In this document: positions 49,523 to 60,732 of the stretch, piece after piece
How positions within the stretch are numbered: the first letter of the stretch is position 1
Layout: each line of letters starts with the position of its first letter
Source of the DNA: Cymodocea nodosa
Lineage: Eukaryota; Streptophyta; Magnoliopsida; Alismatales; Cymodoceaceae
Reading direction: 5' to 3'
NCBI GenBank assembly: GCA_036874045.1
Contig: JAZBRI010000011.1
Location: 15,952,001 to 16,016,000 of the forward strand
DNA: 64,000 bases
Notes under the pieces: model-generated
Told to the model about the DNA's origin: nothing
The model's input: the letters and a program-made list of their open reading frames with translations, nothing else
Databases searched by the model: none
Translations under genes and position numbers: made by a program

Positions 49523-52500
49523 ATGAATAGTTCTGTGTTAGTCACCGTTCCTGTGTTAGATGGCAAGAACTATCTTCGCTGGAGCAGTCAAATGCGTGTG
49601 CTGCTAGATTATCACGACTTACTGGATGTCGTGGAGCGTGGTGTAGTGGCGCTGGAGCCGACTGTGACGGAGGCGTAACGTACGCAACACAAGGAGTTGA
49701 AGAAACGAGATAAAAAGCCCTTATATTTCATTCACCAAGGGATGAACGATGAGACCTTTCAGAAGGTCTCCGACACCACATCCGCGAAGCAAGCTTGGGA
49801 CTCTCTTGCAACCACCTATAGAGGTGTCGATCGAGTAAAGAAGGTGCATCTTCAGACTCTTCGTCGGCAATACGAGCTACTGCAAATGGAGTCGTCTGAG
49901 ACGGTCGCCGGCTATGTAAGTCGATTACTTGCTCTTACTAACCAAATGAAGGTGTGTGGAGAGGAGTTACGAGAAGAACAGAAGGTTGAAAAAATCCTAC
50001 GCTCCTTAACTGCTCATTTTGAGCATATTGTAGTGGCCATAGAGGAAGCCCATGATGTCATCGACATGTCTGTCGATGTATTAACGGGAATGTTACAGGC
50101 GCATGAACAATGGCTAGAGGAGCGCCAACCACCGAAAGGCATGGACCAGGCCTTCCAGTCCCAGCTGTCTCTTGTGGATGACAAAGGGAAGGCTATCCAG
50201 CAACAATCGAATGATAGCAGAGGCCGTAGTAGAAGGGAACGTCGTGGCGGCCGTGGACGAGGACGTGGAAGAGGTGGTCGTTCATACTCAGATGAGGCCG
50301 GTACTCACCAAGAATGGAATTCCGGTTACAGCAACCAAGGTGGCCGAGGACGAGGCAGTGGGCAAGGGAAAGGCAATAAGGCGAATGTAGAATGTTACAA
50401 TTGCCATAAATATGGGCATTACGCAACTGAATGTTGGAGCAAGTCAAAGAACACCTCTACTGAAGAAGGGAAAGGAGAGGAGAGCTACTTTCTTCTCATG
50501 GCAATCACCAGTCCCTCGGAAGCGAAAGAGCAAGCATGGCAATTGGACTCCAGCTGTTCCAATCACATGAGCGGTAATAAAACACTCTTTGTGGATCTTG
50601 ATGAAACCTTCAGGAGCAAGGTCAGATTCGTAGATGATTCTTATATTCCTGTACATGGCAAAGGAAAGATTTTTTTGAAAACTAAAGAGGGTGATCACCG
50701 GTACATTATGGATGTGCTATTTGAGCCCACAATGGCCACGAATTTGTTAAGCTTGGGGCAGCTTCTTGAAAAGGGGTATGACTTGAGGTATGTACATCAA
50801 CAGTTTGTTTTTTTAGACACTAATGGTGTTCCATTATTGAAAGCCTCCAAGATTAACAATCGTACCTTTCAGGTCGATATAGTTCATGAAGTTTATGCTT
50901 CATTATCTTCTGTAGTCAAGGATGACGTGTGGCTATGGCATCTACGCTATGGTCACTTGAATTTTCGTAGCTTACAGGCCCTCTCCAATGATCGAGTAGT
51001 GCTTGGTATGCCTGTGCTACAACATCCGGATCAACTATGTGAAGGCTGCATTGTTGGGAAGCAACATCGGTTGCCTTTTACTGCAGGCAACAACTATCAG
51101 GCTATAGCTCCATTGGAGATTGTTCATATCGACATATATGGTCCTATGCAAGTGGAGACATATAGTGGGAATCAATATTTCCTCAACCTTATTGATGATT
51201 ATACTCGAAAACTATGAGTTTATTTTTTGAAGCATAAATCACAGGTTTTTAGTTATTTCAAAGAGTTCAAGACCCTCGTTGAAAAGCAAAGTGGGTATTG
51301 TTTGAAGAAAGTAAGATCTGATGGAGGCGGTGAGTATACATCCACTGAGTTCAAAATGTTTTGCAAAGATTGTGGTATTACACAAGAGGTGACCTTTCCT
51401 CATACCCCCCAGCATAATGGGGTTGAACGACGGATTCGGTCTATCATGGGTATCGCACGCAGCATGTTGAAGACGAAGGATCTACCACCCTCATTGTGGG
51501 GTGAGGCAGTTGCCTGTGCAGTGTACCTCCTTAATCGATGTCCTACAACTGCCCTTACTGGAGTTACGTCGGCTGAAGCATGGAGTGGCTACAAGCCCAC
51601 TGTGAAGCACTTGAAGTTGTTTGGGTCATTGGCCTATGCTCATGTACCTGCCCTAACACGAACCAAGCTGGAGGACAGGAGTACAAAATGCATCTTCATT
51701 GGCTACATTAATGGTGGCTATAAATTATTCAATCCGATCACTAAGAAAATAGTGGTCACTAGAGACGTGGTTTTTGATGAGCAAGCTACGTGGAGATGGG
51801 ATGATCACGTCCCAAATCTTTCAAGTACGGGGCGATTATTGTTTACCGATCCTTTTTATAATGATGTGCCTATATAGAGAGAAGTGGTTGAGGAAATGCA
51901 ACCAAATGAAGGTGCTCCCCAAAGTCCTCAACAACCGACAACGGCACCAATTTAGCCGATGAGGAGTGCAGATAGGTTGGCAAGGTAGAGGTGATTGCCA
52001 TCTTCACTTCAAGATTATGAAGTGACACTTGACAATGCTGTAAGTGACGATGATGCATTTCTACATTGTGCTTTATTTATGGAAGTAGAGCCAGTTACAC
52101 TTGAAGAAGCCTTAAAGGAGGATGTATGGGTTGACGCAATGAAAACTGAACTATCCGCAGTGGCGAGAAACAATGCATGGGAATTGGTGAATTTGCCGGA
52201 GCATTGTAAAACCCTTAATGTCAAATGGGTTTACAAGGTGAAGAGAATGTTGGATGGTACTGTAGATCAATACAAGGCAAGAATTGTGGCTAAAGGTTAT
52301 GGACAAGAATATGGAAGGGACTACTTAGAGGTGTTTGCTCTAGCTACACGCATTGAAACAATGCGTCTCTCTTGTGCCTTAGCAGCTCAAAATAAATGGA
52401 AGTTACACCATATGGACGTCAAGTCGGCGTTCCTCAATGGTGTACTAAAGGAGGAGGTGTATGTACGATAGCCACTAGGATTTGTCAAACCCGGGCATGA

Positions 52501-53629
52501 GGAGAAAGTGTTGCGGTTAAAGAAAGAATTGTACGACCTCAAGCAGGCACCTAGGGCGTGGAATGAGTGCATCGACTCATTTTTCCTCGACGTCAGCTTT
52601 CATCGATGTACTGCCGACAATACTATTTATGTGAAGATCTCTAGTGGTGCAAAGTTGTTGGTAGGCTTATATGTTGATGACTTGATTGTCACAGGTGACG
52701 ATGCTACTATGATTGCTGCATTCAAGGTTGAGATGATGGCGAAGTTTGAGATGTCTGATCTTTGTGAGCTAACATACTTCCTCGTTTTGGAAGTGCAGCA
52801 AAGGTAGGATGGTATTTTTCTATGTCAAAGTAGCTATGTTGCTGAGGTGTTGAAGAAATTTCAATGGCTGATTGTAATCCAAGTCAGACACCAGTTGAGG
52901 TTGGCACAAAGTTGTCGAAGCATGCAGATAGTCCACTAGTTGATCCCACTTATTTTAAAGAGATGGTAGGCACCTTAAGGTACCTCACCTACACACGCCT
53001 AGACATTTTGTTTGGTGTTGGGCTGGTTAGTAAATTTGTTGAGACACCACGACAGACACATGTTCAAGTGGTGAAGCGCATCCTGCGCTATATTAAAGGT
53101 ACTGTTTGTTAATTATGGTATGTTTTATGCCTACTTCAAGTGGGAGTCAAGTGTTTGGGTATGTGAACAGTGATTGGGGTGGTGATTTGGATGACCGAAG
53201 AAGCACATTAGGGTATGTGTTTGGAGTTGGAAATGCTGGGTTTTCATGGCCTTCCAAGAAGCAGTCGGTTGTTGCATTATCCACCTGTGAGGTGGAGTAC
53301 ATAGCTGCAGCCATCGGTGCTCGTCAAGCTGTGTGGATCAAACGTTTGCTTGCTGAATTATATGTGCTTGCGCCTAAATCATCGAAGATATATGTTGATA
53401 ATGTGTCGACTATTAACCCAGCCAAGAATCCTATGGCGCATGGAAGGAGCAAACATATTGAAACTCGATTTCATTTTCTCCGTGAACAAGTTTAGAAGAA
53501 CGAAGTGGAGCTGGTGCACTACAGATCTGAGGAGCAAAAGGTTGATAGTTTGACGAAAGTGTTGAAGCTAGAGACGTTTGTTGGCCTGAGGAAGAAGTTA
53601 GGTGTTTGCTGTTTGAGTGACCTAAATTA
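49523..53629 (+). pseudogene. Inner Copia gag-pol, inactivated
   Basis: Gag begins MNSSVLVTVPVLDGKNYL at 49523 and is broken by a TAA at 49676-49678. The frame from 49697 holds the rest of gag, a CCHC zinc knuckle (CYNCHKYGHYATEC, about 50395-50436), the protease (LDSSCSNHM, near 50546) and the integrase zinc-binding and catalytic start (HLRYGHLNF; YGPMQVETYSG). A TGA at 51215-51217 replaces the expected Trp; the integrase core resumes from 51218 ([16 protein letters not shown]) to a TAG at 51875. Reverse transcriptase (WVYKVKR, LHHMDVKSAFLNG, YVDDLIVTGD at about 52669-52698) has a TAG at 52469-52471 and another near 52805. RNase H (GYVNSDWGGDLDDRRST, VALSTCEVEYIAA) follows to about 53629. 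At least five breaks: it cannot make a full polyprotein. Confidence 0.93.
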
Positions 53630-53637
53630 AGGGGGTG

Positions 53638-53858
53638 TGTTGAGTGTAATTTAGGTCGTGTGTTTGTGGTGGTGTGCTGACGTAAATGGTGATCGTGTGT
53701 TAGTGTGCAGTTACAGTAACCGTAACATATATGATGTATGCATGTGTTTGAAAGAGATGAAGTGAAAAAAAAAAGAAGACAACCGGTGATGGCTTTCCTT
53801 TCTCTATCTTCTTCTTGGTCTTTGAGTTCCAAAAACCCAAAAGGCATTAGCATTAACA
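53638..53858 (+). repeat. 3' LTR of the inner Copia
   Basis: 221 bp, preceded by the polypurine tract at about 53628-53635. It lacks the 19-base segment of the 5' LTR and has a longer A run (about ten A near 53766). Divergence between the two LTRs means the insertion is not very recent. Confidence 0.93.
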
Positions 53859-53927
53859 ATGAGAATGGATGTGTCCCTTATTGACAATAACTACAATGTA
53901 ACCACCCATGCATCACACATCAGCACA
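53859..53927 (-). repeat. 3' LTR of the outer Copia, proximal part, with right TSD copy of the inner element
   Basis: Begins on the minus strand with TGTGCTGATG at 53927, directly after a polypurine tract (CAAAGGGG, complement at 53928-53935). The first five plus-strand bases (53859-53863, ATGAG) are the right target duplication of the inner element. With 49035-49214 it makes a split LTR of about 245 bp. Confidence 0.75.
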
Positions 53928-56900
53928 CCCCTTTGATGCAAAATCCATCACTTCCAATATGGACTGAAACTTCATGAACTTTGGATGTGAATGAACTTCG
54001 GTGAAACCATCAGCAACTTGCTTATTAGTTGGACAATACCTCATCTCAACAATACCTTCAACAATTATATCATGAATGAAGTGATGACGTAATTCAATAC
54101 ACTTGGTTCTTTGATGAAAAATCAGATTCTTAATCGTTGCAATTGTTGCTGCTTTGTTGTCACAAAAGATTTATATTACTTTCGTTGAAACTTATTTCAT
54201 ATATTCTAATATTTTTCTCATCCAAATAGCAGCAATCGATGCGGCAATGTACTTGGCTTTAGAAGAAGACAATGCTGTATTTGATTGTTTCTTAGAACAC
54301 CATGATACAGCACCAGAACTTAATTTAAAAACATAGCCACTTGTACTTTTTCTATCATCAATAGAATCTGCTCAGTCCCTGTCGGTAAAATTAAATAAAT
54401 TAAGATTAGACATTGATTTATACCATATTCCAAAATCTCTTGTCCCACGGATATAACGTAAGATCCGCTTTGCCGTTCCAAGATGATGCATTGGAGGTTT
54501 ATATATAAATCTTGAAACAAAATTGACAGCAGACATGATATCTGGGCGAGTATGTGTCAAAGTACATCAAACTTCCAACTATACTTCTAAATAGTCCTTC
54601 ATTTACTTTAACTGTCCCATCATTTAAGGACAACTTCTCTCCAGTATTCATGTGTGTAGAAAATGCTTTGCATTTTTCCATGTTGAAGGTAAATTCAATG
54701 CGTGTTTTTCTTGTGAAATAAAGATGTCGTCATCTGATAGTCTCACTTGAAGACTAAGAAAATAATGTAGCAGATCTAAATCTGTTATATCAAATTCATG
54801 CGTCATGTTGTCCTTAAATTCTTTAGCAAGTACCTCAAATGATTCAACATAAATAATGTCATCCACATAAACACAAACAATAAGAATATCTTCACATGTA
54901 ATGTGGGCTCACTTTCACTTCTACAAAATTTATTTTGACGAAGATAAGTTTCAAGTCTTGTATGCCATATTCTTGATGCTTGCTTTAAGTCATAAAGTAC
55001 TTTCTTCAATTTGTATACTTTCTCTTCTTGCTCATCAAGGACATAATCTTGTGGTTATTCAACATAAATATCTTCCTCTAAAACACTATTAAAAAAAAGT
55101 AGATTTTACATCCAACTGGAAGGCTTTCCACTTGTTATAAGTAGTCAAAGCTAAAACAATTCTAACAGTCTCAAACAGTGTAACGAGAGAAAATGTTTCA
55201 AAATAATCCATACTATATTTTTGCACATACCCTCTAACCACAAACCTTACATTATAATTTTGTATGCTTCCATTATCATTGTATTTCACCTTGTAAATCC
55301 ATTTCACACCAATAGCTTTCTTTTCTAATGGCAAATCAATGAGTTCCCAAGTGTTGTTCTTCTTTGTAAAAGTAATTTCTTCTAACATTGTATGCTTTCA
55401 TTCATCTTTTTCACATGCTTCGATGTAGATTCATAAATCTCCTTTAAGGAACGTTGTTCCCTTGGAGGAGTCTCTCCATCGTTTGTTGGAGTGATGATCT
55501 TAACGAAGGACCCAAGTGACATGCTCCTCTCTCCTTCATGCGTGTGCGGCATTTCTTCTTCAAAAAAAAAAATGTACTCACCTTTTCCTTTCTTCCATTG
55601 CCATCTATTGCTTTCATCAAAAATAACGTTTCTTTGAATAAGAAGTTTTTCACTTTTAGGATCGTACAGAGGATAACCCTTCTGTCTCGCTACTGTAGCC
55701 CACAAAAATACAATTTTCACTTTTTTTATCAAATTTGCTAGAAATACAATTAGAACTAATCAATGCATAAGCAACACGGCCAAAAATTTTCGATGCTCTT
55801 ACGTTTGGCATTCTCCTATTCCAAGCTTCATAGGGTGTCATATTTTTTACTGCTTTTGTTGTTGAAATATTGAGAAGATACACGAAAGTTGCCGCAAAAA
55901 ATTCATTTAGAAGTCCTTTTTCATGAAGCATGCATTGGGTCATTTCTACGATAGTTTTATTCTTTCTTTCAGCTATTTCATTTTATTCTGATGTTTTTTT
56001 TTACAGTGAGTTACCTCCTTATGTCATGCTGTTTTTTACAAAAAATATCCTTCACAAACACTTTCAATGCAATTAATAGATGGCAGACCAAACACCATCT
56101 GCTTCTGACTTAATAATTTCAGTCCACTAAAATTTAAGTGTCCATAACGTAAGTGCCAAGTGGTTAGAAATTTCTTTAATATTAGCAGCAAGTGCAAATT
56201 CATCGAGACATGAAATGTCAAGTGGAAAGGTTTTATTTTCAGCCATGTGGATTGTGACAGGAGCAGCATCACATTTTTTATTTCACATACCTCATCAAAC
56301 ATGAAAATACATAGAGTATCCCCTTTGAATGAGTTGGCCCACACTAACTAAGTTGTGTGCCAAACTTAAGAGTGTAATGTACATCATGAATTAATCTTTC
56401 AATACCTGCTTCTGTCTTTGCTGCAAGAGTACCTTTTCTTTCAACTTGAACACATTTGTCATCACCCAATCGGACTTGTAGGTTCATAGACTCATCAATA
56501 TATGCAAAAGTACTTCTTTCACCTTTCATGTGATTACTACAACCACTATCTAGAAACCAAATATTAGTTTTGTTTGCTTTTAGATTTGCATAAGCAAGGA
56601 ACATGTTACTTTCCCCCCTTTCCTCTTCGTCTACAAAGTTTGCCTTTTTATTTTCTTCCATAGTATTGCCTTGATGCTTCTGTTTAGACCAAAAATAAGC
56701 TTCGATGTGCCTAAACTTGTTACAGCAGTAACATTGTTTATCCTTGAAAGACTTCTTTTGATTACCATTGTCACTGGACTCTTGAATTCTGTCCATTAAA
56801 ATCTCCACGACCTTCGCATTGGCCTCGTCTACGTCCTCAAAAATTGCCTCAACCGCAGCTCTTTCCATGTTCATTGCTCTTGTCTTAGCTAGACGTTTCA

Positions 56901-57500
56901 ACTTTAGATTGAAATGCGGTGTCAACATTCTTCTCATTAGATCTGTTCAACTTTTCTTCATACACCATCAGGTAACCCATTAGTTCATTGATTGAGTAGG
57001 CATTAAGATCTTTTGATTCTTCTATCACATTAACCCAGTAGTTCAACTTCAAATTTGGTAGGTAGATTTCTTAATACCTTTTCTACTACTTTTTGGTCTG
57101 TAACGCACTCATCATAAATTTTCATTTGATTTATGATGGTAGTTACTTTACAGAAGCAGTCTTGAACATACTCATTCTCCTTCATAAATAAAGTCTCAAA
57201 TTCTCTACGTAGAGTTTGAAATTTTACAATTGTTACTGCTTGTTACAGCACCAACAAGGTTTTTGCATCTTTTTTCTCAAGATCTCTTGCATCACTTGAT
57301 GCTTTTGCATCTACGTAACCATGTTCTACAAGATCTCATAGATCTTGTAAAATAGAAAAGGTCTTCATCTTGACATTCCATGATACGTAATTTTCTCTAT
57401 TAAAAATGGATAGCAATGACTGTGTAAGATTGAGTATACCTGCATCATTTGTCATGTCAACAGATATTTTCACACAACACCAACTTGCACAAAGAAAACC
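53928..57500 (-). pseudogene. Outer Copia gag-pol, inactivated
   Basis: Read leftwards on the minus strand: gag start near 57460 (LLSIFNRENYVSWNVKM), gag zinc-knuckle region about 56760-56690 (CYCCNKFRHIEAYFW, in which the His-Cys half is damaged), protease WFLDSGCSNHM near 56555, integrase zinc region (WHLRYGHLNFSGLKLL) near 56140, integrase C-terminal region about 55940-55660, reverse transcriptase about 55390-54800 (VKWIYKVKYNDNGS, QLDVKSTFF, LYDLKQASRIW, then a frameshifted MDDIIYV in place of YVDD), TAKRILRYIRGT near 54480, and RNase H text down to about 53940. Stops and frameshifts occur in every domain, more than in the inner element. Confidence 0.9.
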
Positions 57501-57504
57501 AGAC

Positions 57505-57516
57505 TTTGATACCAGA
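57505..57516 (-). other. Primer-binding site of the outer Copia
   Basis: Minus-strand TCTGGTATCAAA just inside the right LTR, complementary to initiator methionine tRNA. It fixes the orientation of the outer element. Confidence 0.8.
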
Positions 57517-57518
57517 TT

Positions 57519-57620
57519 TGTTGGAAGAGATCCAAGACTGTCATAAAAAAATAAAAAAACCTTCGACACAATCATAAATCCGCAGAATATATTTAAGAGA
57601 ATGGATAAAAGTAATAGAGA
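57519..57620 (-). repeat. 5' LTR of the outer Copia, partial
   Basis: About 100 bp match the left LTR copy (tgttggaagagatccaag, cttcgacacaatcataaatc, gaatatatttaagag), then similarity stops near 57600-57620. The outer part of this LTR appears lost or replaced. Confidence 0.7.
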
Positions 57621-58535
57621 AACCTGTAGAATTCAAAGAAATGGGTAATGCAATTTCTTTTACATTTTCCATGTTTATTTGTGTCGTCAAAAATTCTTAA
57701 TACTTAGTGGTTAATTATAACTTATAATATGAAATTTTTATTAATTTATAATTAATAATTTATGAACAATATTAAGAGGCGTGATTTATAATTTATTAAT
57801 TGTGTTTAATATAACGGTCGATAAAAGAGAGAATTTATAAATGGTTAAACCATAAATCAAACCGAACCATTTTCTAGTGGTTCGATTTCAGAAGGAATTA
57901 AATTGAGCCTGCCTGAAGAATTGTGGAAATTTCTTCAACCATATCGATATGCAATCCTGTACAATTATAACGACGTTTTTAATGTAATGCTTCTTCGTTG
58001 ATAGCATTCAAAGGGAAGTGAAATAAAGAAGAGATGGATGGCAGATCCCTAGTTGCCTCTTTGGAGCCAGTCATGGTTGTAGGTAACCAACAATTAAAAA
58101 AATGGGTAGGCAATGTCTGCTGGTTGTTTGTTTAATTTTTTAAGGTTGGGTCCAAACCTGATTGATGCTTTAGTAGCAAGTGAAATTAAAGTGCAAAAAT
58201 GATGTGTTATTCACTAATGAGACGATGAGCACATTAATTATACAGTCGATTAGAGATACCCAAGATTTAATAGATATCATCTGATAACCTACACCAACAC
58301 AAATAACACATGGACCATAAAGTGTACATATATCTCTTTAACTCCAATGTTAAGGTTGTTCCATTGTGATCTGGAAGTGATTGTATGAATCCTAAAAAGC
58401 AGCCTCTCCATTTATAGAGGTAAGATTGCATATAATTGCATCTTTAATTTACAGAGCCAACAATATTGGTGATACATTAGGTTTTCCCTTTTCTAAGCAT
58501 GATAAAATGATACCTTCCTTTGTTTAAAGTGCCAC

Positions 58536-58538
<3 letters not shown>

Positions 58539-58569
<31 letters not shown>
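58539..58569. repeat. (CT)n microsatellite
   Basis: About fifteen uninterrupted CT units in AT-rich intergenic DNA. Confidence 0.9.
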
Positions 58570-58573
<4 letters not shown>

Positions 58574-59623
58574 CTTGCTTCAAGTTTTTTTAGGAGCATG
58601 ATAACCTTTACATTATCTTTCATATTGACAACTTTACAAAAATTATCTTTATTTATTAGTTTCTCCCATTCGAACTTATAAATGCAAACTTCAATATTTT
58701 CAACGATTTGAGATGAGATTCACCTGGATATATACACGATTAGTCCACCTTTCCAACATATCACCAACATTAATGATAAAAGCCCCATAGATAAATACAT
58801 CCTAGCTACGAGATGTCAAATACATCCTGGCCATATATCTTGCACCATAAGATGGATGACAAAATAAATATATTGAGAAGTTGCTTTAAAGAAATAATAA
58901 TTATATCAAGGACCTTTCATTTTTCTGTTCTGTGTTAGACAGACAGCCTTCTGCCTTCACGAAGCCGATCATACCCAAAAGCCAAAGTGGGCTTTACTTC
59001 AATACTCCCCCTCTTAAATAAAAATAAATGGTCAAATACCCAAGCCACAAGACTATTGCCGCTGAGTGGCTCCCATTATCACTAATAACATTTGTTGAAA
59101 TCATTTTGTTAAAAAATTATAGCTTATTGTTATAAATAAGCCATCTGCGGGAAAAAAAAATTCGTAGCGTTCTGCGAGATTCTCTTGGAACCTTGGAATA
59201 CACCAAGACAAGATAGATAAATAAATAAATAAGATTGCTGCTGTATTGTATTAACAAGTGAGGATTATGAGGTACCGTGAAATATTTTATTTTAAAATTA
59301 ATTAATAATAAATAGATAATTTTATCATATATTAGTTTAAGTATTGTCTTTATATTCTTTAATGTAAGATTTTTTTTACAAATATTTTATGAGTATATGT
59401 ATGTACATTTATTCTGATATTACATGCAATAATTTATTTTAAAACTGATTGACAGAAGAACTTCAACGTAAATTAGTCTAAGCTCTTGCGCTGTCCAACG
59501 TGGGAGATTCCACGAATACACCGAAAGATAGTTGTATGAATAAGATTGCCGTTCTGGAATAAATACACCATGAGGCCTTAAATAAATAGACAAACAAATA
59601 ATCATTTTGTTTTTTATTACAAA

Positions 59624-59652
59624 ATGGAAGAAGAGGAAGAAGAAGAAGAAGC
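59624..59652. repeat. (GAA/GGAA)n microsatellite
   Basis: An imperfect run of GAA units. It produces a chance poly-Glu start in a 67-codon open frame at 59624-59827, which is not supported as a gene. Confidence 0.8.
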
Positions 59653-60732
59653 AATCAAGGATTGTTGTTATACGGATACGTCTGATCATCATGCAACTCA
59701 CGTAAGCACCAGACGACGCACGGGCTTTGACATGACTTTTCAATTGACATTAAATAACGTAGTAGTCGAGGAATATCTGAGAATGATGCGGCGTCTCATT
59801 TTTCCTCCTTCATGGCACTCGCAATAATATTATTTATTATTGTCATTAACTTCCGTGTTAATGTTGGCCGCGTCGTCCGTCGAAAAGTTCCCATCTACTC
59901 TTGGTCAAACATCAAAATCAATAATTCTCGTGTTCTCAGTAATTAATGTCATATCTTAGTTGCATGCTCTCCCGCAGACCTGGCAACATTTAGATATGCA
60001 TACAGATCATGTTGAATCAGACGGTCAATGTGTGAAAATGAAATTATTTTCATTGACTAGTTCAAAAACTATCGTGTTATCACGTCATGTTACATGCATT
60101 ATTATACTATTAACTATTAAGTGGCGTGAAAAATTTCTAATTTACTTAAACCTAGCCCATTCAAAACAAGGAAGTGGGAGAGCAAATTAATCTTTAACTC
60201 ATTCTAAATTAAGATTAGATAAAAGATTTAATACGATATTAATTAGTCAAATATCGAGTGAAGGGTTTTTTTTTTAGGGGGGAAACAGAGACGAGTAGCA
60301 GAGTTGGGTTTGACGGACGGAGCTCGTTAAGTTTCCTCTCTCCCTGTTCCGCTGTTGCAGTGACGGGCACATTGGCAGGGTTGGGTTCTGATCGGTTGGC
60401 TCTGATGCTGGTGAATGTGGCAAGCTTTGGTGTTCATCATCGACCAATATTTTGTGGGTCCGTTCCCGCGCTCTTGCATTTGATTGAAAGGTTCGTCGTT
60501 TCCGGCCGGTTCCGATGCTTTCTCTCTCGCTGTTTGCTTGCTGTGATATGATTGAATTGGTCCCTTTTTATGTTAGGTTTTGAATTGGATCCTGTTTGGT
60601 GTAGAACCGCCCGGGTGGGGTTGGGAGTTGTTGCACTGCAGACTGATTGATGTTCAGTTGCAGGAGGAGGGGGAGGAGAAGAAGAAGGAGCAAAGTAGGA
60701 TAATTTGGCATAAGAGTGATATATCGGTGACA

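Larger units (their letters stand above)
49215..53858 (+). mobile_element. Inner Copia retrotransposon, complete structure but coding-defective
   Basis: A 4644-bp plus-strand Ty1/copia element bounded by TGTTGAGTG...CATTAACA LTRs, with Met-tRNA primer-binding site, gag-pol in the order gag, protease, integrase, reverse transcriptase, RNase H, a polypurine tract (aaggggg) and 5-bp ATGAG target duplication. Premature stops and frame breaks disable it. It inserted into the 3' LTR of the minus-strand Copia, so it is the younger of the two. Confidence 0.95.
49035..57620 (-). mobile_element. Outer Copia retrotransposon, decayed, split by an inserted element
   Basis: Minus-strand Ty1/copia element. 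Its 5' LTR lies at the right (from 57519), followed leftwards by a primer-binding site, gag, protease, integrase, reverse transcriptase and RNase H, a polypurine tract and the 3' LTR. The 3' LTR is cut in two by the plus-strand element at 49215-53858. Without the insertion the element would be about 3.9 kb. The two LTR copies match only over the outer 100 bp at the right side, so the right LTR is truncated or rearranged. No target duplication could be established. Confidence 0.8.
57621..60732. other. Intergenic region and probable promoter/leader of the PSI gene
   Basis: 57621-60250 is AT-rich with no recognised gene, apart from two microsatellites. 60290-60732 is GC-richer and probably the 5' UTR of the PSI gene. 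An acceptor-like TTGCAG at about 60658-60663 suggests a leader intron, with a possible donor AAAG/GTTCGT near 60489. A 97-codon frame at 60258-60551 has no domain. Confidence 0.45.

Noticed and set aside
49215-57620. Endogenous pararetrovirus (badnavirus-like) as an explanation for the Met-tRNA primer sites
   Set aside because: Domain order protease-integrase-reverse transcriptase-RNase H, flanking LTRs and a 5-bp target duplication identify Ty1/copia retrotransposons; no movement protein or virus coat text was seen.
59624-59827. 67-codon frame starting with a poly-Glu run
   Set aside because: Produced by a GAA microsatellite; the remainder shows no protein-like features.
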